Numbered from the stretch's first letter, positions 24,711 to 32,678 are shown. The stretch: 48,553 nt of DNA from JAZNQL01 sp045590155 (GCA_045590155.1 JAZNQL010000052.1:1-48553); one strand, 5' to 3'. Notes: a model not told the origin generated them from the sequence alone. Made by a program: numbers and translations.

Positions 24711-26823
24711 TAAAATTTATTGTCATACAAAAAATTATTCCTGTAAAGGTTGGAAGTAAAAAGGCAAGCAGGGTCCACCAAAGACTTCCTGTCTCTTTTT
24801 TTATTGTTATAAGAGTGGTAGAACAAGGCCAGTGCATTAAAGAAAACAGCATTGTGTTTACTGCTGTAATATGCGTCCAGCCATTTTGTATTAAAATATC
24901 TCGCATTGCAGAAAGAGAGTCCATTTCAATAAGTGTTCCTGCCGAAGTGTACGCCATCAAAATTATGGGCAATACTATTTCGTTTGCAGGGAACCCGAGA
25001 ATGAAAGCAAATAATATTATCCCATCAAGTCCTAAAAGGCGGGCAAATGGGTCTAAAAAAGAGGAACATAAATTCAAAAGACTTACACCATCTACTTTTG
25101 CATTTGCCATAAGCCATATAATAAGACCTGCGGGGGCGGCTACTATTACGGCTCTTCCCAAAACAAAAAGGGTTCTGTCAAAAATAGAATGGACAATAAC
25201 CTCGCCTATACGCGGTTTTCGGTAAGGAGGAAGCTCGAGCGTAAAGGATGACGGTACTCCCTTTAAAAGAGTTTTTGACAAAAGCGTTGTTACAAGAAAG
25301 GTAATCCCTACCCCCAGCACAATTATAAGCATAAGCAAAAAGGCTGATAAAAGCGAACCTGAAAATCCTTTTTGCCACACAAAAAACATTGTAATTATTG
25401 ATATGAGGGTTGGGAATCTGCCGTTACATGGCACAAAGTTATTTGTTAAGATTGCAAGCAGACGTTCACGCGAGGAATCTATTATTCTGCATCCCACTAC
25501 CCCTGCTGCGTTACACCCGAATCCCATACACATTGTAAGTGCCTGTTTTCCGCAGGCACAGCATTTCTTAAAGGGTTTATCTAGATTATAGGCTACCCTT
25601 GGAAGATATCCTGCATCTTCAAGCAAAGTAAAGAGCGGAAAAAATATTGCCATTGGGGGTAACATTACCGATACCACCCATGAAAGAACTTTATATACTC
25701 CGTTTACAAGCATATCGGTAATATACGTAGGGACTTTTAACAGCTCAAATAAAAATAAAAGCTTTTCTTCAATAAAAAAGAATAAATCAGAAAGCCATTT
25801 TGAAGGATAGTTCGCCCCTTGTATTGTAAGCCAGAAAATAAGCCCCAAGAGCATAAGCATAAAAGGATAGGCTGTGTATTTACTGGTTAAGAGTTTATCC
25901 ATTTTGCGGTCAAAATTATTTTGTTGTTCTTTTTCATATGTAACTGCATCTTTGCAAATATTCGATGCTTTCTTTACAAGAGCTGAAACTGTAAGGTCTT
26001 TTAATTTTTCGCTCTCTATTCCTTTTTGGGCAAGGTCTTCTCTTACCTTATTTATTTTTGGTGTGATATTTTGCAGGAAATCTTTGCCAAGGCAATTTTC
26101 AATTTCGTTTTTTAAAGATTCATCTTCATCAAGAAGTTTTAGTGCAAGCCATCTTTTATTTATTCCGTTTGTATCAATTTCTGAAAGTTCTTCTTCGATA
26201 AGGCTTACTGCTTCTTCTATATTTGAGTCATATTCAATTTTAAGAAAGTTCTGTTCTTTTTGCAGGCTGTTTTTTTCCATTTGCGCCACTAAAGAAGAAA
26301 GTGTTTTCTTTTTATGGGCAACTGTTTCTATTAAGGGAACGCCTAGTCTTTTTGAAATTAGTTTTGTATTGATTTTTATATTTTTTCTTTTTGCCTCGTC
26401 CATAAGATTTAGGCAAACTATTACATTTGAAGATATTTCCATAGTTTGCAAGACAAGATTCAGATTTCTTTCGAGGCAGGTAGCATCACACACTACCACA
26501 ACTAAATCAGGTTTTGCAAAGCATATAAAATTGCGGGCTATTTCCTCTTCTTTAGAATGTGCCATAAGCGAATATGTGCCCGGAATATCCACTAAAACAA
26601 AGTTATGCTTTTTCCCTTTTGTATAACCTTGTGCATTTGTAACTGTTTTCCCGGGCCAGTTGCCTGTATGCTGATTCATCCCTGTTAAAGCATTAAAAAT
26701 AGTGCTTTTCCCTACATTAGGATTGCCTGCCAAGGCTACAACAATATCGCTTTCGGTTTGTTTTCTTATATCAAGGCTTGAATCCACTGCCCCAAAGCCT
26801 ACCGATTTATTTGTAAGTCCCAT
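24694..26823 (-). CDS. feoB: ferrous iron transporter FeoB
   Basis: A 709-residue Fe2+ permease with a cytoplasmic G domain. G1 GNPNVGKST is at about 33-41, G3 DIPGTYSL at 79-86 and G4 NLMDE at about 139-143. The membrane part holds the two Gate motifs, CMGFGCNAAGVVG and NNFVPCNGRFPTLI, and LPPYRKPR between them. About 26 residues (GLTNKSVGFGAVDSSLDIRK) precede the G domain, a short extension often seen in clostridial FeoB. It follows feoA by 8 nt. The protein gives this anaerobe its Fe2+ for Fe-S and rubredoxin-type proteins. Confidence 0.97.
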   Translation of the reverse strand: MGLTNKSVGFGAVDSSLDIRKQTESDIVVALAGNPNVGKSTIFNALTGMNQHTGNWPGKTVTNAQGYTKGKKHNFVLVDIPGTYSLMAHSKEEEIARNFICFAKPDLVVVVCDATCLERNLNLVLQTMEISSNVIVCLNLMDEAKRKNIKINTKLISKRLGVPLIETVAHKKKTLSSLVAQMEKNSLQKEQNFLKIEYDSNIEEAVSLIEEELSEIDTNGINKRWLALKLLDEDESLKNEIENCLGKDFLQNITPKINKVREDLAQKGIESEKLKDLTVSALVKKASNICKDAVTYEKEQQNNFDRKMDKLLTSKYTAYPFMLMLLGLIFWLTIQGANYPSKWLSDLFFFIEEKLLFLFELLKVPTYITDMLVNGVYKVLSWVVSVMLPPMAIFFPLFTLLEDAGYLPRVAYNLDKPFKKCCACGKQALTMCMGFGCNAAGVVGCRIIDSSRERLLAILTNNFVPCNGRFPTLISIITMFFVWQKGFSGSLLSAFLLMLIIVLGVGITFLVTTLLSKTLLKGVPSSFTLELPPYRKPRIGEVIVHSIFDRTLFVLGRAVIVAAPAGLIIWLMANAKVDGVSLLNLCSSFLDPFARLLGLDGIILFAFILGFPANEIVLPIILMAYTSAGTLIEMDSLSAMRDILIQNGWTHITAVNTMLFSLMHWPCSTTLITIKKETGSLWWTLLAFLLPTFTGIIFCMTINFIAKIF

Positions 26824-26831
26824 AATCCCTC

Positions 26832-27059
26832 CTAATTTTTTATAATAATATTTTCAGAGTCTTCTGAACGTATTGCTATAACTGCTCCTCTTATAAGATA
26901 TGCAGAAGGGTCGCCTAAAGGACTTCTCCCAAGACATTTTATTTTTGTATTTTCTATTAAACCTATATCAAGCAATCTTCGGTGCATACTCCCCTTTGAT
27001 AAAAGTTCTTTTACCTCGGCCTCTTCGCCCGGTTTTATATCGTTAAGCGTTTTAACCAT
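26832..27059 (-). CDS. feoA: ferrous iron transport protein FeoA
   Basis: 75 residues, one SH3-like FeoA domain: LNDIKPGEEAEVKELLSKGSMHRRLLDIGLIENTKIKCLGRSPLGDPSAYLIRGAVIAIR. It supports FeoB, probably by binding its cytoplasmic part. There is an atypical GGGGA ribosome site. The 240-nt region upstream holds the structured element described at 27161-27241. No Fur or DtxR-type palindrome was recognised. Confidence 0.95.
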   Translation of the reverse strand: MVKTLNDIKPGEEAEVKELLSKGSMHRRLLDIGLIENTKIKCLGRSPLGDPSAYLIRGAVIAIRSEDSENIIIKN

Positions 27060-27160
27060 TTTTACCGTCCCCGTAATTTTTACATATTTCTACTGTCAGT
27101 TTATGACAAAAAATAAAAAAAAGTTACAATATGGTGTGTTAAAAAGCTACTAAATTATAT

Positions 27161-27241
27161 GTGGGACGTCATAAATGCCGTTCCCTACGAGAGTGGATAT
27201 TTATTGTTTATCTGCAGGAGGGTGCAGAGGACCTCCCCTAC
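27161..27241. ncRNA. unassigned structured element upstream of feoAB (leader or small RNA)
   Basis: This 240-nt non-coding gap (27060-27299) is not simple AT-rich spacer. Its core is GC-rich and can fold: GTGGG (27161-27165) pairs with CCCTAC (27236-27241), GGGACG...CGTTCCC (27163-27185) forms a hairpin with an inner CAT/ATG pair, and CTGCA/TGCAG (about 27212-27226) forms another. CCCTAC occurs twice (27183-27188 and 27236-27241), so alternative pairings with GTGGG exist, as in a switch. On the minus strand a TATAAT at 27256-27261 could start an RNA of about 190 nt that leads into feoA, though its -35 is poor. On the plus strand the terminator at 27263-27293 would end it. I do not recognise it as any known riboswitch class. 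Confidence 0.45.
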
Positions 27242-27262
27242 ATTTTTGTGATTTTATTATAC

Positions 27263-27293
27263 AAAAAACAGGTTCAGAAACGAACCTGTTTTT
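27263..27293. terminator. bidirectional Rho-independent terminator
   Basis: AAAAACAGGTTC/GAACCTGTTTTT around the loop AGAAAC. It is symmetric with A and T tracts, so it works on either strand: after the zinc-ribbon membrane protein gene on the minus strand, and after any plus-strand RNA from 27161-27241. Confidence 0.9.
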
Positions 27294-27299
27294 ATAATT

Positions 27300-27707
27300 T
27301 TATAATACACGTACTTTAAAGTCTTTTCTGCATTTAGGGCAGGTACAGATATGTTTGCCCTTTTTGCGAGGAAGTCGTATGACCGCTTTACAAGAAGGAC
27401 ATTTGCGGTAGATATGTGTTTTTCTTTCTGCAAATTTACGTTTTCTTAAATTCCAGTATGACATAAATTTGCTTCTTATGTTTATATATTTCATATTCTC
27501 GCTTTGGCGTTTATACAGATTTTTTGAGAATATTCTGAAAAATATATAAACAAAAAGCAACAAGCTTACAGATGAAATTATAATATTTCTTACAAAAAGA
27601 TTTACAAGCCAGAGGGCAAAATATATAATGGTTAAAAATTTTGACAGAGCATCAACCCCGTTTCTGCCGTACATAAATCTTAAAAGTTTATATCTGAAAT
27701 TATTCAT
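27300..27707 (-). CDS. small membrane protein with C-terminal zinc ribbon
   Basis: 135 residues, unknown function. Two adjacent hydrophobic helices (about 24-42 and 43-63) are followed by a basic linker and a C-terminal zinc ribbon with CPSC and CTCPKC (about residues 103-106 and 120-125), with the basic patch RLPRKKGKH between the Cys pairs. The ribbon should face the cytoplasm or bind RNA or protein. It is 15 nt after the J-protein gene and ends at the terminator, so it belongs to the MFS/DUF5685/J-protein operon. It is not the DnaJ zinc finger, which needs four CxxCxGxG repeats. Confidence 0.8.
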   Translation of the reverse strand: MNNFRYKLLRFMYGRNGVDALSKFLTIIYFALWLVNLFVRNIIISSVSLLLFVYIFFRIFSKNLYKRQSENMKYINIRSKFMSYWNLRKRKFAERKTHIYRKCPSCKAVIRLPRKKGKHICTCPKCRKDFKVRVL

Positions 27708-27722
27708 TTTTATCTCCTTTTA

Positions 27723-28400
27723 TTAACAAATACAACCTCTGCCACAACAACACCAGCATAAGAAAAGCTGCATAAGATATGACAAAAACGGATTTCTGCT
27801 ACCGTAAGAAAAGCTGCAGGGTGTAAAGGTTGAATAAGAGCCTGAATATGCACTTGCTCCATTTTGTATTTGATTTAAGAGGTTTTGGTACTGAAAATTA
27901 TCAGGTTCCATACTGCATGCAACTTTTGCGTGGTTTAACGCGGTTACTTTGTTCCCTATTCCGTAATTTGCCAGCGCACTGTAATAGTACCACTCGGCAC
28001 TTCTGTCGGTCATAGAGTTCAAAACATTGATTGCTTCTGCAAAATGTCCTGCTCTTATATAATTTATAACAGGTGCAAAGCGTGAGTTTGCACTACCTCC
28101 GTAAGAGTTGCCGCCATAAGAACCGCCAAACGGGTTATAACCAAAAGGCCCCCAGGACGAATTGCCGTAGGTATTATTACTTGAATAAGTATTATATGAG
28201 CTACCTCCAGAATAGTTCGCTTTTCCGCTTTTTATTGCATCATAAGCTGCGTTTATTTCGCTCATTTTTTCTGCCGCTGCGGGATTATTCGGATTTAAAT
28301 CAGGATGGTATTTTTTTGCAAGTTTGCGGTATACTTTGGTTATTTCCTCTTTACTTGCACTTCGTGGCACTCCAAGTATTTCGTATGGGTCTTTATTCAT
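27723..28400 (-). CDS. J-domain (DnaJ-like) protein with Gly/Ser linker and Cys-rich tail
   Basis: 225 residues. The J-domain is residues 1-65 with the HPD motif at 32-34 (YHPDLNPNNPAAAEKM). A Gly/Ser/Tyr/Asn-rich linker follows (about 66-105), then a short TPR-like helical region (AINVLNSMTDRSAEWYYYSALANYGIGNKVTALNHA). The C terminus is extraordinarily Cys-rich: CWCCCGRGCIC, the last 11 residues. It lacks the zinc-finger and client-binding domains of DnaJ, so it should recruit DnaK to a special client rather than act as a general chaperone. The start overlaps the DUF5685 gene by 8 nt. No dnaK lies in the window. Confidence 0.88.
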   Translation of the reverse strand: MNKDPYEILGVPRSASKEEITKVYRKLAKKYHPDLNPNNPAAAEKMSEINAAYDAIKSGKANYSGGSSYNTYSSNNTYGNSSWGPFGYNPFGGSYGGNSYGGSANSRFAPVINYIRAGHFAEAINVLNSMTDRSAEWYYYSALANYGIGNKVTALNHAKVACSMEPDNFQYQNLLNQIQNGASAYSGSYSTFTPCSFSYGSRNPFLSYLMQLFLCWCCCGRGCIC

Positions 28401-29202
28401 CTTTTTTCTCCTTGAAAAATTTCATATAAAACCTTGTCCATATCCCCTCAAGTAAAATATTATTTACCAATGTATCAGAGACGCCGAGTTCTGACAAGGC
28501 TTTGAGACAATCATTCATAAGCATTTTAAGTATTTCTTCAAAACATCCCGAATCAGTAAAAATCATCGGATTATAACTTTGGTGCTTTATATCGTGCTTT
28601 AAATCTACACAGGCATCCATTATATAAATGAATTTACCGAGAGCAAAACCAAAATTATAAAGTTTTTCTTTTTTATCATCTTCAAAAACTGCAAACACAC
28701 TGCCCATTAAATGCCCGAAGGTTTGAGAGGCTATATCGGGATTTAATATATTATCTTTTTCGATCCTGGAAAGTGCTTCAAGTGATTCTTTTATTGCATT
28801 TGCTTTTTCGGGATAGTTTTTACAAGCTTTTTGATATTTTTTATAATAAAGTTTACTTTCCGTTAAGGAAATAATGTTTTTATCGTCATTCCAGTTATCT
28901 AAAAACTTTAAATAAAAAAGCATTATATTTACAGATGCACAATACTCTGCAAAACAGTTTTTTGCAAATGTGTGCTCTTTTATAGGGTGCGGAAAACATT
29001 TAGTTTTTGAAAGCGTTGTTTTTTCACTATACACTTCTGAAAGAAATATATACATAAATGTTATATCGTAATTTAATGCCATTTGCCCTAAACGTCCGTA
29101 ATTTTCTCTTAGTGCATGGCACAAGCCGCAATAATGGGCTCTGTATTTCTCTTTATCTTCTTTTGAAAGAGTTTTAAGGTTTGTTGTTACATATCCAAAC
29201 AT
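28393..29202 (-). CDS. DUF5685 family protein, all-helical, with Cys cluster and Asp-rich motifs
   Basis: 269 residues. The N terminus FGYVTTNLKTLSKEDKEKYRAHYCGLCHAL with Cys25 and Cys28, and TKCFPHP with Cys69, match DUF5685. Cys83 and Cys88 add to a possible metal-binding cluster. Asp-rich segments LDNWNDDK (Asp102, Asp106, Asp107) and MDACVDLKHD (Asp196, Asp200, Asp204) stand as DxxxDD and DxxxDxxxD, a layout that resembles the two Mg-binding motifs of all-alpha trans-prenyltransferases of the squalene/phytoene synthase kind. That resemblance is my observation, not a family annotation. It overlaps the MFS gene by 16 nt and the J-protein gene by 8 nt. Confidence 0.8.
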   Translation of the reverse strand: MFGYVTTNLKTLSKEDKEKYRAHYCGLCHALRENYGRLGQMALNYDITFMYIFLSEVYSEKTTLSKTKCFPHPIKEHTFAKNCFAEYCASVNIMLFYLKFLDNWNDDKNIISLTESKLYYKKYQKACKNYPEKANAIKESLEALSRIEKDNILNPDIASQTFGHLMGSVFAVFEDDKKEKLYNFGFALGKFIYIMDACVDLKHDIKHQSYNPMIFTDSGCFEEILKMLMNDCLKALSELGVSDTLVNNILLEGIWTRFYMKFFKEKKDE

Positions 29203-30404
29203 TTATTCACCTTTTTTCTCTGTTTTAAGTTTATTAAAGATATGCTTATTAGGAATATAACCGGAAAAAGAGTTGCCCCAAGTATTCCTGTTTTAAGTGC
29301 TTGTTCGGTAGTAAATCCAAGAGTAATCATTTTATCCGAAACAAGCCCCACTATTCCGGGGCCTGCGGTGCAGCCAAAATCTCCTGAAAAGGCTATGATT
29401 CCAAAAAGGGTTGCTCCTGCCATTGGGAAGGTTTTAACCGAAAGGCTTATTATCCCCGGCCACATTGAGCCTATGGATGCACCTATAAGTGCGCATGATA
29501 TGAGCGAAAGAATTGGCCAGGGCGAAAAAACTGTAAGAAGGTAGAAGACAACGCTTCCTATTCCTGAATAAAGTAACAGTTTTTCTAAGTTTATTTTTTT
29601 ATCAAACACGCTGTATAGTATTCTTGATATTCCCATAAATGCGGCAAATGTGCAAATACCTATAATATCTCCAAGTTCTTTTGATATGCCGAGTCCCGCC
29701 TCTGCAAAAAAAGAAACCCACTGTGAAATTGAAATTTCTGCCGCACCAGCACTCATCATACACATCATAAGCAATATAAGTTTGCCCGGTGTTACCATTT
29801 TGAAAAGCGGTAAGCCTTTTTCGTCTGCCGGCAATGTGCAAAGCGGCGCTCTTAAAAAAAGTATAAAATTTAATGCCGGAACTATCGCCCATAAAAGTGC
29901 TGCATATCTCCAAAATTGTATGCCGATAAACTTGAAAAACAAAGTAGACAAAAGTACCGAAAGCATTTGTCCCCAGCAATAAAAGGAGTGCAAAATATTC
30001 ATTCTTGACGTTTTTTGTCCAAGAGGCAATGCTTCAATTATAGGGCTTACTATAACCTCTAAAAGTCCTGCGCCTATTGCCATTATAAAGGTTGATATTA
30101 AAATTCCTATATAGGGATTTTTAAGTGTATAGGGTAATGTTCCCAAAAGAATAAGACCAAGAGAACACATAAACTGCGATGTTATTGCAGCAAAACGGTA
30201 ACCCGTTTTTTTTATGATTTTTCCCGCTGCCAGGTCGGTTAAAAGCTGTATAGAAAAGTTAAGCGCTACTATCAATGTTATTTTTTGAAGGGATACTTCG
30301 AATTCTGTTTGAAATCTGTAAAATACAAGCGGTGCAAAATTTATTGTTATGGCTTGTACCATATATGCTATGTAGGATGCGTAGAGTGTGTTCTTATATG
30401 TCAT
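29187..30404 (-). CDS. MFS transporter
   Basis: 405 residues with about twelve membrane helices in two six-helix halves. DLAAGKIIKKTGYRFAA is a variant of the MFS A-motif loop between helices 2 and 3. Its family position looks closest to sugar/FucP-like or uncharacterised clostridial MFS proteins, and the substrate is unknown. There is a GAGG ribosome site 6 nt before the ATG. It is the first gene of the operon with DUF5685, J-protein and zinc-ribbon genes, and lies just after the 6S RNA terminator. Its own promoter is not evident. Confidence 0.87.
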   Translation of the reverse strand: MTYKNTLYASYIAYMVQAITINFAPLVFYRFQTEFEVSLQKITLIVALNFSIQLLTDLAAGKIIKKTGYRFAAITSQFMCSLGLILLGTLPYTLKNPYIGILISTFIMAIGAGLLEVIVSPIIEALPLGQKTSRMNILHSFYCWGQMLSVLLSTLFFKFIGIQFWRYAALLWAIVPALNFILFLRAPLCTLPADEKGLPLFKMVTPGKLILLMMCMMSAGAAEISISQWVSFFAEAGLGISKELGDIIGICTFAAFMGISRILYSVFDKKINLEKLLLYSGIGSVVFYLLTVFSPWPILSLISCALIGASIGSMWPGIISLSVKTFPMAGATLFGIIAFSGDFGCTAGPGIVGLVSDKMITLGFTTEQALKTGILGATLFPVIFLISISLINLKQRKKVNKCLDM

Positions 30405-30431
30405 TTGTAACCTCGAAATAAATAAGATAAC

Positions 30432-30457
30432 AGGCGACCTTTCTGTATAGGTCGCCT
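30432..30457 (-). terminator. hairpin after the 6S RNA
   Basis: The stem AGGCGACC (30432-30439) with GGTCGCCT (30450-30457), 10-nt loop. On the minus strand it is followed by TTATCTTATT, so the U run is imperfect. It probably ends 6S transcription, with possible partial read-through into the MFS operon. Confidence 0.7.
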
Positions 30458-30460
30458 AAA

Positions 30461-30670
30461 AATCTATTTGCCCCACAATGCCGTTTTTGACTTCTTAAAT
30501 TTAACCTGCTTTGCAGGTGGGTAACGTACAGACTGTTCCTGGGTTTCCCTCATACCGATTGCAAAGGCAATTCGGGGGGCATACACGCCGCAGTCCGAGT
30601 TTGTTTCCCTTACATTTTAAGTGTTGGTAAAATTTTTGAAGCTTTACGCACACCGCAGGGATATTTCTAC
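30461..30670 (-). ncRNA. ssrS: probable 6S RNA (SsrS)
   Basis: An RNA of about 210 nt on the minus strand in a gap of 294 nt without genes. The ends pair: CCCTGCGGTG (30660-30651) with CATTGTGGGG (30480-30471), ten pairs with G-U. Inside are an arm CGGACTG/CAGTCTG, a terminal hairpin CCGAATTGC/GCAATCGG, and ACCTGC/GCAGGT preceded by CGTTACCC. The overall rod with a central opening, the length and the segment ACGTTACCCACCT fit Firmicutes 6S RNA, which binds sigma-A RNA polymerase. A -10 TATACT lies at 30677-30682 with a poor -35. It lacks the SRP signature GGAAG..GCAGCC, the tmRNA tRNA-like end and RNase P motifs. Confidence 0.7.
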
Positions 30671-30698
30671 TTTTTTAGTATATGATTTTTATTCTGGT

Positions 30699-30992
30699 TT
30701 ATTCGTCATCTTCTTCTGTAAACTCGAATTCTTCTTCAAGTCTTGTCTGAAGAATAGAATATATTTTATTAAGTTCTGCTTCATCTTCGATGGGTTCGAG
30801 CATATCCTCTTCATCATTTGCAGGCACTATTCTCATTATATATACCATATCTTCTTCGGATTCTGCATCTTCTTCGTTTACATAAACCCCTGCTGCATAA
30901 CGTTTGCCGTCATCTTCGATTATATCGATTATTTCCATTTCTACCTGATTTCCTTCTTCGTCAACCAGTGTGATGATATTGTTGTCTTCCAT
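30699..30992 (-). CDS. DUF1292 (YrzB-like) acidic protein
   Basis: 97 residues, very acidic (ends EEFEFTEEDDE). ITLVDEEGNQVEMEIIDIIEDDGKRYAAG and VYIMRIV match DUF1292. In many Firmicutes this gene sits after ruvX in the yrzL-ruvX-yrzB group, as here. Its molecular function is unknown. It is 15 nt from ruvX and ends just before the 6S RNA promoter. Confidence 0.85.
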   Translation of the reverse strand: MEDNNIITLVDEEGNQVEMEIIDIIEDDGKRYAAGVYVNEEDAESEEDMVYIMRIVPANDEEDMLEPIEDEAELNKIYSILQTRLEEEFEFTEEDDE

Positions 30993-31007
30993 AATTATTC
31001 TCCTTTT

Positions 31008-31415
31008 TTAATTAGCATCAAGATATCCTTGTAATATAAAAGCAGCCGCAAGTTTATCAACAAGTCCTTTTCTTTTTTTGCCGCTGACTTTTCCTTCTTC
31101 AAGTGTGCGATGGGCATAGGCAGATGAAAGTCTTTCGTCCCATTCTATAACCTGTATACCAGAAAATTCTGCAAGTTCCTGCCCGAATTTTCTTGTCTTT
31201 TCTGCTCTCTCTCCCATCGAGCCATTCATATTCTTGGGCATTCCCATAACTACTTTTTCGGCTTTATATTCTTTTATACACTTATCTACTTCTATTAGCT
31301 GTTTTTGCCGCTCCTTTTCACTTATAACACACACGGGTTGTGCTGTTATTCCCATTAAATCGCTTACAGCTATTCCTATACGGCTATCGCCATAGTCTAT
31401 TCCTAAAACTCTCAT
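31008..31415 (-). CDS. ruvX: RuvX/YqgF Holliday junction resolvase-like, 16S pre-rRNA nuclease
   Basis: 135 residues. MRVLGIDYGDSRIGIAVSD holds the first catalytic Asp of the RNase H fold. VVMGMPKNMNGSMGERA, VIEWDERLSSAYAHRTL and LAAAFILQGYLD (last Asp) complete it. E. coli YqgF matures the 5' end of 16S rRNA. It overlaps mtaD by 4 nt. Confidence 0.95.
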   Translation of the reverse strand: MRVLGIDYGDSRIGIAVSDLMGITAQPVCVISEKERQKQLIEVDKCIKEYKAEKVVMGMPKNMNGSMGERAEKTRKFGQELAEFSGIQVIEWDERLSSAYAHRTLEEGKVSGKKRKGLVDKLAAAFILQGYLDAN

Positions 31416-32668
31416 CCGAAAAGCCTTTCTTTTGCCTGCATTACTTCATATTTTATTTTTTCCGCATCTAAAGTTAAATACTCGCCTTCCTTATACAAAA
31501 CTTTTCCGTCTACTATTGTATAATCAACGTCTGCCCCTTGTGCCGAATATACCATATTTGCGTACATGTCGTGTTTGGGATAATAATGAGGTTTTTCTGT
31601 ATCAACTATTATGATATCTGCCTTCATCCCTTCTTTTACGTCCCCTGTATCGTAAAAACCGAGGGCTCGCGCCCCGTTTTGAGTTGCCATTTTGAATATA
31701 TCTTTTGTGGGGATTCCTGATAAAAGTGCAGCTGTATGCATTTCTTCAATCATATTGAGGTTGTTATTTGAAGATGCACCGTCGGTACCAATACAAAGGT
31801 TAATGCCTTTTTCGTAAAGGGTTTTCATTGGTGCTATTCCGCTTGAAAGTTTAAGATTGCTTTCGGGATTATATATAACGTCAACTTTATACTGTTTTAA
31901 TATTTCCATATCATTTTCTGTAAGGTGTACGCAATGTGCGGCAAGACAGCCTGCATCAAACACTCCCAAATCACGCATAAACTCTGTGGGTGTTTTTCCG
32001 TATTTTATAAATGCGTCACTGTTCTCGGTTTCGGTTTCAGAAAGATGTATGTGCAGTTTTACATTGTACTTACGTGCAATTTTTGTACACTCTGCTATAT
32101 ACTCGGGTGTGCAGGTATATATTGCATGCGGCCCGAAGGTTATGTGTATGCGATTGTTTTCGGTAGCATTAAATCTTTCGTAGGTTTTTATATTTTCTGT
32201 TATTTTTGAATCGTTTTCAAATCCGCTTATTTTATCAGAAGTAAGTCCCCTTGCACAAAGAACTTTTATGCCTGATTCTCTTACTGCCTCGCAAAATGCA
32301 TCGCAGAAAAAATACATATCGTTAAACAAAACTGTGCCTGTTGAAAGCATTTCCATAATTGCAAGCTTTGAAGCCCAGTATACATCTTTTTCGCAAAGTT
32401 TATCTTCAACAGGAAAAATGCAATCAAAAAGCCATTTCTGAAGCGGTAATCCGTCGGCATAACCGCGCATTAAAACCATTGCTGCATGTGTATGTGCATT
32501 TACAAAGCCTGGCATTACTGTACGGTTTTTTCCTTCAATTACAGTGTCGGCTGTAAAATTTGTTCGGTCGCCTATATAGCTTATTCTGTCATATTCAATA
32601 TAAATATTTGTTTTTTCTATAAGTTTATCCTGGCTAAGGATATTGATATCTTTTATAAGTATGCTCAT
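31412..32668 (-). CDS. mtaD: amidohydrolase, 5'-methylthioadenosine/S-adenosylhomocysteine deaminase type
   Basis: 418 residues, of the amidohydrolase superfamily in the ATZ/TRZ-MtaD branch. Metal-site residues are His59 and His61 (NAHTHAAM), His208 in LHIHLSE, His245 or His248 in AAHCVHL and Asp296 in IGTDGASS. GFVNAHTHAAMVLMRGYADGLPLQKWL is the typical MtaD opening, with PVEDKL after it. It would deaminate 5'-methylthioadenosine, SAH or 5'-deoxyadenosine; the last is a by-product of radical SAM enzymes such as PflA. The exact nucleoside cannot be decided. It lies 10 nt after mgsA. Confidence 0.87.
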   Translation of the reverse strand: MSILIKDINILSQDKLIEKTNIYIEYDRISYIGDRTNFTADTVIEGKNRTVMPGFVNAHTHAAMVLMRGYADGLPLQKWLFDCIFPVEDKLCEKDVYWASKLAIMEMLSTGTVLFNDMYFFCDAFCEAVRESGIKVLCARGLTSDKISGFENDSKITENIKTYERFNATENNRIHITFGPHAIYTCTPEYIAECTKIARKYNVKLHIHLSETETENSDAFIKYGKTPTEFMRDLGVFDAGCLAAHCVHLTENDMEILKQYKVDVIYNPESNLKLSSGIAPMKTLYEKGINLCIGTDGASSNNNLNMIEEMHTAALLSGIPTKDIFKMATQNGARALGFYDTGDVKEGMKADIIIVDTEKPHYYPKHDMYANMVYSAQGADVDYTIVDGKVLYKEGEYLTLDAEKIKYEVMQAKERLFG

Positions 32669-32678
32669 AATTACTCTC

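Noticed and set aside
25874..26626. 250-codon plus-strand open frame opposite feoB
   Set aside because: It mirrors the FeoB reading frame, and the product is Ser/Phe-rich without any domain; FeoB itself is certain.
27161..27241. TPP riboswitch, because the minus strand contains CGTAGGGAA
   Set aside because: The CUGAGA segment and the other conserved TPP blocks are missing; the match is limited to a few bases.
30461..30670. SRP RNA, tmRNA or RNase P RNA
   Set aside because: No SRP tetraloop signature, no tRNA-like end with TPsiC arm and tag frame, and no RNase P conserved GAGGAAAGUCC block.
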